From Parabacteroides sp900760525 (lineage in GTDB: Bacteria; Bacteroidota; Bacteroidia; Bacteroidales; Tannerellaceae), in NCBI RefSeq assembly GCF_049860805.1, contig NZ_CP187555.1, positions 4,154,001 to 4,218,000 of the forward strand: a stretch of DNA of 64,000 nt, read 5' to 3'. The position numbers were made by a program, and so were the translations under genes. The notes beneath the pieces were generated by a model. That model made no database searches. It was not told the DNA's origin and was given only the letters and a program-made list of their open reading frames with translations. The stretch's first letter is position 1. Each line of letters begins with the position of its first letter. Of this stretch, positions 17,692-26,417 are shown one piece after another.

Positions 17692-18363
17692 CTATGGTTG
17701 GATTCTGTCTCCGGTAATGATTTTCTTTTTTAGAGCGAAAACGACGATTTCGATCATGTTGTTAAAACCTAATTTGTTTTTGATCCGTTCTTTGTGGGAT
17801 TCTACGGTATTCCGGTCAATGTGGAGTATTTGGCCGATCTCTTTGCTTGAATATCCTTTGGCCAGTAGTTCGATGACCTGGATTTCGCGTTCTGTCAGTT
17901 CATACGGCTTTCCGGCTACGAGGTTTCTCTCATTTCCGAAAGCTTGTAAAAGGGATTGGTATGCTATACTATCACCGAAGAAAACGCCGCAACCGGTATA
18001 GACTGAACGGATCGCCTGGAGCAACTCATCGGCTTTCGTATCTTTTGCCAGGTAAGCACGTACATGCGCGCGTAATGCTGTCATGATATATTCGATTTTC
18101 TTATAATGAGACAAAATGATGACGCGTATTTGCGGGTAGCGGTTGCCGACAAAGCGGGCAATGTCGAAACCATCCGTTTCAGTTTCCAGGCTTATGTCCA
18201 GCAACAGAATATCGGGTTGGACAGCCTTTAAGGCTTCCAGCGCCTCTTCTTTAGAGTGAGCTTCGCCTACAACCTGCATATCCGGATATGCGGAAAGGAT
18301 TGATTTCAATCCGATCAGGTGTATTTCGGAATCGTCTACTAAAAGCAATTGGATCGTGTTCAT
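17692..18363 (-). CDS. Response regulator, NarL/LuxR type
   Basis: A 223-residue regulator: receiver domain 1-125 with acidic pocket D10-D11, phosphoacceptor D56 in 'DILLLDISLE' and K106-region 'LAKD', then a LuxR-type helix-turn-helix at about 155-215 ('LTEREIQVIELLAKGYSSKEIG', given here in part as 'TEREIQVIELLAKG'). Its start overlaps the stop of the kinase fragment (ATGA at 18360-18363), showing it was the downstream partner of the sensor kinase now split by the mobile element. With the kinase broken, its normal phosphate donor is probably missing. Confidence 0.9.
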   Translation of the reverse strand: MNTIQLLLVDDSEIHLIGLKSILSAYPDMQVVGEAHSKEEALEALKAVQPDILLLDISLETETDGFDIARFVGNRYPQIRVIILSHYKKIEYIMTALRAHVRAYLAKDTKADELLQAIRSVYTGCGVFFGDSIAYQSLLQAFGNERNLVAGKPYELTEREIQVIELLAKGYSSKEIGQILHIDRNTVESHKERIKNKLGFNNMIEIVVFALKKKIITGDRIQP

Positions 18364-18604
18364 GTTCCCGAATATTTTTGTAAAGTGAATGTGAATATGC
18401 TTCCTCTCCCGGGGCTGCTATTGACTTGTATTGTTTCACCCATTTTGGAGAGAAGTTCCTGTACGATAATAAGGCCAAGGCCGTTCCCTTGTTCCTGGCT
18501 GGTACCTTTTGTCTGCAATTTGTTTTCCGGACGGAAGAGATTGCTTTGATTTTCTTCGGAGATACCGATGCCGTGGTCTGTTACCATAACTACGATTTTG
18601 TTGT
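18360..18604 (-). pseudogene. C-terminal fragment of the split sensor histidine kinase (ATP-binding G boxes)
   Basis: This fragment carries the G1 box 'VTDHGIGIS', an F-box-like segment ('NLFRPEN') and the G2 box 'QGNGLGLIIV', which are exactly the parts missing from the kinase that ends at 32363. Joining the two pieces at the 8-bp repeat gives '...NSQQDNNK-IVVMVTDHG' in frame. An ATG in element DNA at 18638 would allow a 92-residue fragment starting 'MYKALTEVFQ' to be made. On its own it lacks the H and N boxes and cannot be a kinase. Confidence 0.9.
18597..18604. repeat. Left boundary repeat (att core) of the integrative element
   Basis: TTTGTTGT, followed by AAT. The same eight bases occur at 32375-32382. 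Removing one copy and the DNA between restores the kinase reading frame, so this is the crossover region used by the element's tyrosine integrase. Confidence 0.85.
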
Positions 18605-18638
18605 AATTCTGGAAAACTTCTGTTAGTGCCTTATACAA

Positions 18639-18805
18639 AAGACTTTAGGAGAATTACCCGATTTTGAGGTAATGAATTAGCAACTGTGCCATATGCTATG
18701 TTCTGCCTTGAATTGCATTCAAGTAACTCTTTATTATTGCAAAGGTATAAAAATTATTTGGCAAGCAATAAAAATAGGATATATTTTGTCTCTTGTCAAA
18801 TAATT
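18639..18805. other. Left-end non-coding segment of the element
   Basis: This 167-base AT-rich segment lies between the boundary and the stop of the 842-codon gene. It presumably contains integrase arm sites; no obvious repeat of the right end (32160-32374) was recognised by eye. Confidence 0.4.
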
Positions 18806-21334
18806 CTATTGATGTATTTTTATAACTTTCCATTTACCCTGTCCAGCATATATAACATCGGCAGTAACATAGTAGTCTTTCGTGATATTATACTCACAAA
18901 GAACAGAATGATGAACGTAGTAATCACCAATAAATGCAAAATCAGGAGAATCATCCCAAGAACCATTTTTATATTTTAATTCTAAGTGACCTTGAATTGT
19001 CTTTATTGCACTTGTGTTTATTTCTGCAGTTTCTTCTACATTAAGTACAATAGGCCTTTTTTCACCTTTCCTGTCTTTTGTTACACAATAGAATATTTTC
19101 AAGCATTGTCCTACTTCGGGACGAAGATCCGTATCATTAAAGAATACGATACCTCCAATTTTTCCTTGACCGAAAGTGTAATGGAATAATTTTTTTTGTA
19201 TGTTTATATCGTCAACGACCACAATACCAGAATTAAAATTCGGTAAAGCAGTTTCTTTATTTACTTTTTCTACATTAGCAATAACTACTTTGTTTTCATT
19301 CTTTTTTATAATAGTATATTCTCTGAAACTGACAAAATCCCCTTTTGAAATAGTGCCCCATTTTTCTTTAAAAGCTTGAAATATTTGCTGGGAATCTTGC
19401 GTTACAATATGTAGAATTTTCTTCTCTTCATTCAAATATTCTACATATCCAAACTTTTGGGGAAGTCCCATCCATAGCCTTGTTTCACTCTTATGCATGC
19501 AAAGAGGTATATATTTAGCTTCTGTCACTTTTGTTTTATTCCAAGAGAAGCAACTTGTCTGAATTTGCTTTTCCTCTTTATCTACATGACACTTTACTCT
19601 AAAAACAGAACCAAATATCGCATTCGTCAAAAAAGGAAACCGCTTTACATTCACTTGAAATATAACGTCTACCCCATTTGTGAGAGTGCAATAAGTTTTT
19701 CCGTCTTTTTCCCATCTATCCACCAGCGTAACCTCTTTTGCTTCAATTTCTGAAAAAGCGTACTCTTCAGCAATGGTGGCATATCTATTATACAATAGCT
19801 TATTATTATTGGGCGGAATAACTGATATGTCGACTCGTTCAATATATTCTTGGTATTTCCGGGAAGTGTTTTCATGAAATTTCTTATATATATTCAATTC
19901 GCATAAGGCTTCAGATGTTAGCTCTTCCTTTATAAGCAGGTCGGCTAAAGTCAAATGAATAGAGCCGAGAAAATCTTCATTTCGTTCAACAAGTAAAGCC
20001 TTAGAAAGCAATGCTATCTTTAATTCATTACTATCTTGTATACAATCTGCCAATTCACTCCATACATAGTATTTTTCACTCATTTCAAGTAATAAAGATT
20101 TGTACACATTGATAGCAAGGTCATATTGCTGTTGCCATGTATATATTATTGCTCGTTGTCTTAATATCCATTCATCTTTTTTAGCACGTTCAATAAGAAC
20201 ATTATACAATGAATCTAACCAAGATACTAGTTCTGCATCTCTTGGGTGTGATTCTTTGAGATATTCATAACACTTCTTTGCTGCTTTAACAGCCAAAGGT
20301 TTATAAGTGTTACCATTATTATCTGTTTCTTCTTTCCAATCAGCATCCATGAGGTTTTCATACCTCCAATCTCTAAAAAAGTAAATAAATCTCCATGTTT
20401 CTTGACCATTCATGTGACGCTCTGCAATTTTCAACACTTCAGAATGCCAATGAGAAGCACCATAAACGGCGTTTCTTTTATTATAGACAGTAAAAGCTTC
20501 AAACATCTCACGCATTTTACCTTCTTTATGAAGATTCATAATTTCCCAAAACTGCGGTTCACGTAACAGGTCAAGTGTTTCTGTTTTTGGGAGATTTATC
20601 TTTTCACACAGCATCTCGACATCAATATCCTCGCCGCTATTTACAATTTGACGACATATACGAGAAATAAGCGAGGGAATTTCACTACCATTGTAATAGC
20701 CCTTGTTCAAATCTTCATAACGTAAATTTTCTGGTTCCCAGAGCATAAAGAAACGGTAAAAACTAAAATCAGAATGTTCTTTTGAGAAACTCAAAGCAAA
20801 GTTCAATATTTGAGAATGAAGCATTGAAGGACGTTCATTCCTAAGATACATATAGTCTTTTAGCAACGTTCTTATTTCCAACGATGTCAAATTTGAAATT
20901 TTAGCCTTGATATAACGATAAATTATCCAGCCTAACTCTTCATGCAAAGCTGAATCTACATCATTTGCAGAGTCAATATAATTCTTTACCTGAACATAAG
21001 CATTTGAAGGATCATTTTTTGATAGCTCGGATGCTTTTGAAATAGCATCAGCGTTAGGTTGCAATCGTTTATACAAATTAGTATAAGCTCTTTCTCCTGC
21101 GCCACTATCATCCACCATTGTAGGAAGTAATGAAGACATCTCTTTCAAGCAAATTTTAGCTTTATCTATGGCGTTTCTATTGCATAGTTGCTGACATATA
21201 TCACGCAGAACCCAAAAGAGAGACATTTGTGCCCATGGGTTATTCCTATCTTCTTTCAGATCATCTATGGCCATCTTATATGCTTCTTTTAGATTACCAC
21301 TTTTACGCAATAATGTTACTTCTTTTACAGACAT
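18806..21334 (-). CDS. TPR-rich protein with C-terminal OB/cold-shock-like repeats (cargo)
   Basis: An 842-residue protein with no signal peptide or membrane segment. Residues about 1-500 are helical repeats of TPR type ('AYKMAIDDLKEDRNNPWAQ', 'AINVYKSLLLEMSEKYYVW', 'LTLADLLIKEELTSEAL' in successive units). Residues about 525-842 appear to be three or four small beta-barrels; two begin with cold-shock-like phrases, 'KFGYVEYLNEEKKILHI' and 'GKIGGIVFFNDTDLRPEVG'. Such domains bind RNA or single-stranded DNA. From memory, S1/CSD-like domains with TPRs occur in predicted prokaryotic conflict systems, but no family name is claimed. It starts 13 bases after the RecD-like helicase stop, so the two are co-transcribed and probably work together. 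Confidence 0.72.
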   Translation of the reverse strand: MSVKEVTLLRKSGNLKEAYKMAIDDLKEDRNNPWAQMSLFWVLRDICQQLCNRNAIDKAKICLKEMSSLLPTMVDDSGAGERAYTNLYKRLQPNADAISKASELSKNDPSNAYVQVKNYIDSANDVDSALHEELGWIIYRYIKAKISNLTSLEIRTLLKDYMYLRNERPSMLHSQILNFALSFSKEHSDFSFYRFFMLWEPENLRYEDLNKGYYNGSEIPSLISRICRQIVNSGEDIDVEMLCEKINLPKTETLDLLREPQFWEIMNLHKEGKMREMFEAFTVYNKRNAVYGASHWHSEVLKIAERHMNGQETWRFIYFFRDWRYENLMDADWKEETDNNGNTYKPLAVKAAKKCYEYLKESHPRDAELVSWLDSLYNVLIERAKKDEWILRQRAIIYTWQQQYDLAINVYKSLLLEMSEKYYVWSELADCIQDSNELKIALLSKALLVERNEDFLGSIHLTLADLLIKEELTSEALCELNIYKKFHENTSRKYQEYIERVDISVIPPNNNKLLYNRYATIAEEYAFSEIEAKEVTLVDRWEKDGKTYCTLTNGVDVIFQVNVKRFPFLTNAIFGSVFRVKCHVDKEEKQIQTSCFSWNKTKVTEAKYIPLCMHKSETRLWMGLPQKFGYVEYLNEEKKILHIVTQDSQQIFQAFKEKWGTISKGDFVSFREYTIIKKNENKVVIANVEKVNKETALPNFNSGIVVVDDINIQKKLFHYTFGQGKIGGIVFFNDTDLRPEVGQCLKIFYCVTKDRKGEKRPIVLNVEETAEINTSAIKTIQGHLELKYKNGSWDDSPDFAFIGDYYVHHSVLCEYNITKDYYVTADVIYAGQGKWKVIKIHQ

Positions 21335-21347
21335 TAGTATTCTTCTA

Positions 21348-23360
21348 TTATGTTAATTTTTCTATGAGTTGTGACAGTTTAATATCAGCTTCTCCGATAT
21401 CAGAAAGTGGAGCAGCATAGTTAATAAACCCTTTCCCATTAAAGAAAAAAGTTATAGCAGCATAATTACCAGAAGCTTTCATATAATATACGAGTTGGTA
21501 ATGTTCTTCCACCACATTTGTTAATATGATACCACATTCATCACACAAAGAAATCATGCGACTATGTAGCATCTTTAATGACTCCAAAGATGGATGATAG
21601 TCTATTTTATATTTGATATTTTCATCATTCTGGAAGAAAAACAACAACTCAGTGTCATTGGCATCTGTTTCATATTTTGTAAACAGACCTGCTCCATTAT
21701 ATATTGCATCAATTCTTACTATACCGGTTGGTGTATTTACTTCATAAATATCTCTCCAAGGTTTACAGATAACGTTCTTTACTGAATATAGAGTTCCATT
21801 CATATTCTTTACAACAGACCAATATTTACATTTTACTGAAGGTAATATTGATGAAGGATGAAAAGGTGTATCCTCTATATTATCAAAAGATAAAGCATTA
21901 ACAGCTGTTTTTGCAGTTTTATTGATAGGGGTTATTTTAAGAGATGTAATAGGTGTTACATCAGGAAGATTAATACACCATAACATCTTAGAAGCTCGAG
22001 TTATCGCTGTATATTTCCAACGAAGGCTATCCACATCAAGCCCTGTGCGTCTTGAAAAATCTACATAAACTGTATTCCATTCACCACCCTGTGATTTATG
22101 GCATGTAAAAGCATAACCGTACTTTACATGAAGAGCATTGTAGAAAGGGTCTCCCCACATTGCCTTAGTAAATTCTTCAGATTTAGGATTAGTCAATCCT
22201 TTCTCCGTACGCATACGCATTACCATATTGATATAAAGAGCCTTCATTTCGTCAATTGTCAGTGAAGGTCGCTTGTTTTGGAGTAATGTATCAATAATAT
22301 AGCGTTTATAAATATTACCATCTTCTACTTGAAAACTTATTTCTCTGAAATCAAGCGTAATGATTTCTTTTACTTTTCTCCCATTTTTTTCAGTCCAAAT
22401 AGGTGCAGACTGAGAGATAATATCATTTGATGTTTCTACTACAGTTATGATATCACCATTCAATAATTCACATTTATCATAATAGTAGCTATTGCATACT
22501 ACCATCAATTTATCTCCTACCGCCACATGATTCGTTTCAGGAAATATTATATTACGAATAGCCGTATTATAATCAGCTGCTTGTTGATTTGAGAAACAAA
22601 CTATAGCAGACGATTGTTCTGGATCTTCACAATATTTCTTAGCAACTTCCATTGCTCCAATATCCATTACTTCATGTTCCTTTTTCTTGAACACAAGGCG
22701 ATTTCGTTCTTTTTTCCGAATCAACTCACGAAGTATTGTAGCATTAGCCAAAATACAACTATTCTTATCTTGACGAACAATGTCTGTGAGCTCATAAGAA
22801 TATACATTCATTTCTAGTATATCAAAATAAGTTTCATCTAATGCAACAGAACAATCATCACCTACGGGAGGCAACTGCATAGGGTCACCAACAAAAATTA
22901 CCTTTCCACCGAAGTTTAATCTTGCATAACTAAGTAAATCTTTTATTAATACTCCTGTACCAAATTGGAAAAGTTCATTCTTTGATTCACGAGAACTAAT
23001 CATGGAGGCTTCGTCAATAATATAAATACACCTCTCGTGGTTATCTTTAAGTGGAAATATATATTTAAGTGTTCCTTCAGATTCTTCCACTATTAGATGA
23101 GAAAAATTATAGATTCCCCTATGAATAGTAGAAGCACCATAATTTGGTAATTTAGAACGTAATATTTTTGCAGCACGTCCGGTCGGAGCCATTAACTGAA
23201 TATGTAAAGATTGAGTAGATAAATAATCTGCAATACTACGAATCAATGTCGTTTTACCTGTACCTGCATATCCTTTCAAAATAAATACTTGGCTATCTTT
23301 ATCTGCAATGAACTTTTCAATCATTATCATTGCTTGCTTCTGTTGTGCAGTTAATATCAT
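21348..23360 (-). CDS. RecD-like SF1 helicase with an extra C-terminal domain (cargo)
   Basis: A 670-residue superfamily 1 helicase. Walker A is 'GYAGTGKTT' (30-38), motif Ia 'MAPTGRAAK', Walker B 'YIIDEAS' with D116-E117, motif III 'VGDPMQLPPVGDD' (158-169), and a UvrD_C_2-type segment 'AFTCHKSQGGEW' followed by 'YTAITRAS'. This is the RecD2/viral-helicase type with 5'-3' polarity expected. The helicase core ends near residue 480; the remaining 190 residues are an extra domain that I do not recognise. The AT-rich coding matches its partner at 18806 and differs from the relaxase and primase genes, indicating separately acquired cargo. Confidence 0.85.
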   Translation of the reverse strand: MILTAQQKQAMIMIEKFIADKDSQVFILKGYAGTGKTTLIRSIADYLSTQSLHIQLMAPTGRAAKILRSKLPNYGASTIHRGIYNFSHLIVEESEGTLKYIFPLKDNHERCIYIIDEASMISSRESKNELFQFGTGVLIKDLLSYARLNFGGKVIFVGDPMQLPPVGDDCSVALDETYFDILEMNVYSYELTDIVRQDKNSCILANATILRELIRKKERNRLVFKKKEHEVMDIGAMEVAKKYCEDPEQSSAIVCFSNQQAADYNTAIRNIIFPETNHVAVGDKLMVVCNSYYYDKCELLNGDIITVVETSNDIISQSAPIWTEKNGRKVKEIITLDFREISFQVEDGNIYKRYIIDTLLQNKRPSLTIDEMKALYINMVMRMRTEKGLTNPKSEEFTKAMWGDPFYNALHVKYGYAFTCHKSQGGEWNTVYVDFSRRTGLDVDSLRWKYTAITRASKMLWCINLPDVTPITSLKITPINKTAKTAVNALSFDNIEDTPFHPSSILPSVKCKYWSVVKNMNGTLYSVKNVICKPWRDIYEVNTPTGIVRIDAIYNGAGLFTKYETDANDTELLFFFQNDENIKYKIDYHPSLESLKMLHSRMISLCDECGIILTNVVEEHYQLVYYMKASGNYAAITFFFNGKGFINYAAPLSDIGEADIKLSQLIEKLT

Positions 23361-23439
23361 TTATATTCCATTTTATGTTATTCATATTTGTCACCATAAG
23401 GCTAAACTAAAAAGCGTGGAACTGTATGCCACACTCTTT

Positions 23440-23555
23440 ACTTGAAGGTCGTAGGAAACCATAGATGCAGATGTAACAATAGCAGCCCACGCTATATGCG
23501 TGAGAACCACTATGCTATCCTTGCATCTAATTGAAAATTTCCTACGTTTTCAAGT
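23440..23555 (-). ncRNA. Four-tier nested hairpin, possible structured RNA
   Basis: Four stems nest inside one another. Outer: 23440-23458 with 23538-23555, 18 pairs including two G-U and one bulged base. Second: TAGATGCA 23462-23469 with TGCATCTA 23522-23529. Third: ATAGCA 23479-23484 with TGCTAT 23513-23518. Tip: CACGC 23488-23492 with GCGTG 23498-23502 closing a TATAT loop. The size and order do not suit a simple terminator, and no T-run follows. It precedes the cargo helicase in the transcribed direction. Alternatives are a small palindromic mobile repeat (MITE-like) or a recombination site. Strand is assumed from the cargo genes. Confidence 0.55.
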
Positions 23556-23630
23556 ACAAGATGAGCATAACGCTTCTTCTATTTTCATATGTCTTTGGAC
23601 AGAGTTGTCTCAATCCATTTGCAAAAGTAT

Positions 23631-23675
23631 AAAAAAGCCGTGATAATCCGCTCAATACAGGCAGATTATTACGGC
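23631..23675 (-). terminator. Rho-independent terminator of the relaxase gene
   Basis: Stem GCCGTGATAATC (23637-23648) / GATTATTACGGC (23664-23675), followed on the minus strand by a run of six T. It lies 13 bases after the relaxase stop and separates the mobilisation gene from the cargo operon. Confidence 0.8.
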
Positions 23676-23687
23676 CGTTCCTTTGAT

Positions 23688-24995
23688 TTATAGTTTTATA
23701 CCTCTATCTTGTTTCTGCTTAGGTATTCCCATGGCTTCCCTAAACTCATTCATCTTCTTTCTGAACCAGTTCACATGTGAAACCCCGTCTATCTTGAAAT
23801 CGAATTTACCGCTTTCATCCTGTTTGATGGAGCAGACAGAATGTCGGGTATCAAAACTTCGGTTAAACTCGGAAGAATAGAGTTTACCTTTTATTCCGAC
23901 CTCCTTGAACTCGCACAGTCTTCTGATTATTCCGTCATTGAAACCCAAACGTTCACGTAGGAAGTTTACCACAGGTATAAGCTTCTCCACATACGGAAAG
24001 TAGCGTCTGACAAAATCTGTAAACTCCGACAGCTTACGGTGCTGTTGCTCGTAAGCGTTTCTTATCTCCTGTATCTGTTCGGCTTGTTGCCGTTCCCGTT
24101 GTCGGGCTTCGTCTTCAAGTTCAAGGATGCGGTCTTGCAAGTCCTCGTTCCTACGTTCCAATGATTTCATTTTTCCACTTCCGAAAAGAGAACCCACACT
24201 GCTTGCAAGGGCGGTTGCCGTATCGGTGGCTGCGCTTTTGAACTTGTCGGTGCGGATTTCCGCTTTTACCTGTCTCAACTCCTCCTGCGCTTTGGTCTTC
24301 TTCTCCTGCAATAGTCTGGTTTCGGTTTCAAGGGTTTCATTCTTCTTTTTCAAGTCCCGATAATACTGCATGGTGGTAGTGTGCCGTGCTTCCGAGCCCC
24401 GTACCCCACGTTGCAATCCGTATTTCGTCATCACCCTTGCGTAATTGTCGTGGTAGGCAATCAAGGTCTGGCGGTTGAACAGGTCATCGGCACACAAACG
24501 GACGGAATTTGTTTTCTTGCGGTACTTGCGCTTGCCGTCCGTCTGTTCTTTCTTGGCTTTGCGCCTTTCACCTATTACGATGGGAACAACGGCTGCGTGG
24601 ATGTGTGGAGTCTTCTCGTCCATGTGCAGATGGGCAGCAACCACATTGTCTTTGCCAAATGTGGCTTGAAGCCATTGGATGCTGTCGTTGCACCATTCAT
24701 CAAGCTTTCCTTTTTCCTGTATGTTCATCATGTCCTCGTGCGTACCCGATAAAACCACCCGGACAACACGGACTTGGTCGTGTGTGATTTTCCGTCTGAT
24801 GCCTGCCGTGTTCAGCCTGTGGGCAATCGCTTCATCCCTGCCGTGAACGCCATCGGGGTATTCGACAAGCACCCTGTTCAGATGTGTTCTTGTCGGGTCT
24901 GCGTTTTTAGGTATTATCTTTCTCTCTATATGGTCGGACTGCGTGGTGTCCGATGTCCCCTTTGCTTTCTTTATGTCCAATGAAAAATATCCCAT
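23688..24995 (-). CDS. MobV family relaxase (plasmid recombination/mobilisation protein)
   Basis: A 435-residue relaxase. The MobV/Pre signature is plain: 'HLHMDEKTPHIHAAVVP' with metal-binding His at 122, 124 and 131-133 region, and an N-terminal 'HLNRVLVEYPDGVHGRDEAI'-type segment, given here as 'LVEYPDGVHGRDEA'. Residues about 215-330 form a long coiled coil ('KKKNETLETETRLLQEKKTK' region). It nicks oriT and pilots the single strand during mobilisation. The upstream 266 bases are packed with inverted repeats (candidate oriT). Its terminator is present downstream. No accessory mob gene was seen. Confidence 0.88.
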   Translation of the reverse strand: MGYFSLDIKKAKGTSDTTQSDHIERKIIPKNADPTRTHLNRVLVEYPDGVHGRDEAIAHRLNTAGIRRKITHDQVRVVRVVLSGTHEDMMNIQEKGKLDEWCNDSIQWLQATFGKDNVVAAHLHMDEKTPHIHAAVVPIVIGERRKAKKEQTDGKRKYRKKTNSVRLCADDLFNRQTLIAYHDNYARVMTKYGLQRGVRGSEARHTTTMQYYRDLKKKNETLETETRLLQEKKTKAQEELRQVKAEIRTDKFKSAATDTATALASSVGSLFGSGKMKSLERRNEDLQDRILELEDEARQRERQQAEQIQEIRNAYEQQHRKLSEFTDFVRRYFPYVEKLIPVVNFLRERLGFNDGIIRRLCEFKEVGIKGKLYSSEFNRSFDTRHSVCSIKQDESGKFDFKIDGVSHVNWFRKKMNEFREAMGIPKQKQDRGIKL

Positions 24996-25100
24996 ATTAT
25001 TTCTATTTTTGCGGTTATCGTTATGTTTCTTCTCTCTGCCTGTGGCATCGGTTCACAGGGTTTATTATGCAAATGAGTCCTTGCTGCACTCGGCATAATC

Positions 25101-25217
25101 CAAACGAGTTTGGCTTCTGCCCTCGTTTGCACAGGGTTTCCAAAGGGATTTCCCTTTGGCTCGATAGGGTGTTTTTAGCGTTACGGAGTAATGCGTGAAG
25201 AAAACGCCCTATTGAGC
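25101..25217. other. Candidate oriT with clustered inverted repeats
   Basis: Three inverted repeats lie just upstream of the relaxase gene, as expected for MobV origins: CAAACGAG (25101-25108)/CTCGTTTG (25122-25129); CCAAAGGGA (25140-25148)/TCCCTTTGG (25151-25159); and CTCGATAGGGTGTTTT (from 25160)/AAAACGCCCTATTGAG (25201-25216), the last with two mismatches. No functional nick site can be assigned by eye. Confidence 0.55.
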
Positions 25218-25261
25218 TATGGTATTTCTGTCTAAATACCTTGGGAGAGCGGACGTGCATA

Positions 25262-26233
25262 TTACAGATGAAATCCCCCTTTCTTTTTCTGTGGCTGTAT
25301 CATCCGCCTTGCGGATTGGACTTGCTTTTTCTCCTTTATCGGCTCTGCCGATTGGGACAAGGGCTTACCGCACAGGTAGTCGTTTAAGTCCTTATAATCA
25401 CGATAGTACAGCGACTTATCAAGCAGCCGTTCCCCGAACTTCTCTTTCAGCTTCTTGCAGGTGTTCTGCCCTGCTGTGTCGTTGTCAAGGAAACAGCCGA
25501 TTCGGGTGTAGGTCTCCAATATGCTTTCCGCTTTCGCAAGATTGGAAACGGAGTTCAGTATGACATAGTCCTGCGTGTCCAATCGCGGGTGTTGCGGATT
25601 GTTTTTTACTCGGATGGTAAGGAATGAAAGGTAATCCATGAACCCCTCGAACAGGTAACACATACATCGTTGTCCGCCCTGCTGTCGGATATGGGTGATG
25701 TCTTTCGGGGCGACACATCCCTTGAAGTATCTGTTGCGCACTTCATATCCTCCTGCCATGTTCGGAAAGCCGATGGCAAAATATGGTTTGTCGGCATTCA
25801 TAAACCGAAGTTCCCTGCATTCTCTTTTGGCAAGTCCGATGTTTATTCCCCTTTCTTGCAGATAGGCTGTAAGAGCAGGAGAGGACAACTCACCAACCCT
25901 TAATCCCTGATAAGGCTGATTGTCGGAATGCTGTCTGCCAAAAGAAAACGATGCAGGGCGGATGTATGCTGTCCGCTCCTCTATGCGTTTCAGCAGATAG
26001 GCTACATCTTCCGAATGGTAGAGTTCCGCTGCCAATGCGAGGATGTTTCCGCCTTTGCCGATGCCGAAGTCATACCATTTTTCAAGCTCGGTGTTTACCT
26101 TGAACGATGCGTCCGTTTCTTCCCGTAGCGGTGATTTATACCACAGGTTCTTGCCTTGTTGCTTTACAGGCGTATAGCCCAGACTTTGCAGATAGTCTGC
26201 CAGCTTGATTTGCTTTACATCTTGGATTGTCAT
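25262..26233 (-). CDS. Toprim-domain DNA primase of the mobile element
   Basis: A 323-residue primase-like protein. The N-terminal 85 residues ('LADYLQSLGYTP', 'NLWYKSPLREE', 'WYDFGIGKGGNILAL') match the CHC2-type module of element-borne primases, although the zinc cysteines are not evident. The toprim part follows, with 'YLFEGFMDYLSF' supplying the catalytic Glu and 'GCFLDNDTAGQ' the Asp residues. It would prime replication of the excised circle or of transferred single strands. It is followed by the relaxase and preceded by the SF3-like helicase, with a repeat-rich gap between. Confidence 0.85.
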   Translation of the reverse strand: MTIQDVKQIKLADYLQSLGYTPVKQQGKNLWYKSPLREETDASFKVNTELEKWYDFGIGKGGNILALAAELYHSEDVAYLLKRIEERTAYIRPASFSFGRQHSDNQPYQGLRVGELSSPALTAYLQERGINIGLAKRECRELRFMNADKPYFAIGFPNMAGGYEVRNRYFKGCVAPKDITHIRQQGGQRCMCYLFEGFMDYLSFLTIRVKNNPQHPRLDTQDYVILNSVSNLAKAESILETYTRIGCFLDNDTAGQNTCKKLKEKFGERLLDKSLYYRDYKDLNDYLCGKPLSQSAEPIKEKKQVQSARRMIQPQKKKGGFHL

Positions 26234-26317
26234 ATTACATACGGTTTTGAAGTTGATGAAAATTTGTTGATTTGATGAATTGTCAATGTAATATGTTTAT
26301 ATACAGCCTCGTAACCT

Positions 26318-26417
26318 CTCAACATCTTCTCAACAAACCGCTCACCAAAAGAGAAATTAACAAACGGGTGTCGGTGGTCTCTCAACTTCTCTTTTGGCTT
26401 GTTGAGATTTTGTTGAG
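26318..26417. repeat. CTCAAC hexamer cluster and dyad, possible replication origin or operator
   Basis: CTCAAC occurs at 26318-26323, 26329-26334 and 26381-26386, and its complement GTTGAG at 26401-26406 and 26412-26417. The outer pairs are each spaced 11 bp. Inside lies an 11-bp inverted repeat CCAAAAGAGAA (26345-26355)/TTCTCTTTTGG (26387-26397). The site sits between the helicase and primase genes of the element. Confidence 0.55.

Larger units (their letters stand above)
23361..23687. other. Non-coding segment between relaxase and cargo helicase
   Basis: Holds, from right to left on the transcribed strand, the relaxase terminator (23631-23675), the nested hairpin (23440-23555) and about 75 bases of leader before the helicase ATG at 23360. 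No clear TAnnTTTG box was found on the minus strand here. Confidence 0.6.

Noticed and set aside
23440..23555. The nested hairpin as a retron RNA or integron attC site
   Set aside because: The only reverse transcriptase in the window is the intron's own, 5 kb away and of group II type; no attC-type GTTRRRY/RYYYAAC core or integron integrase was seen.
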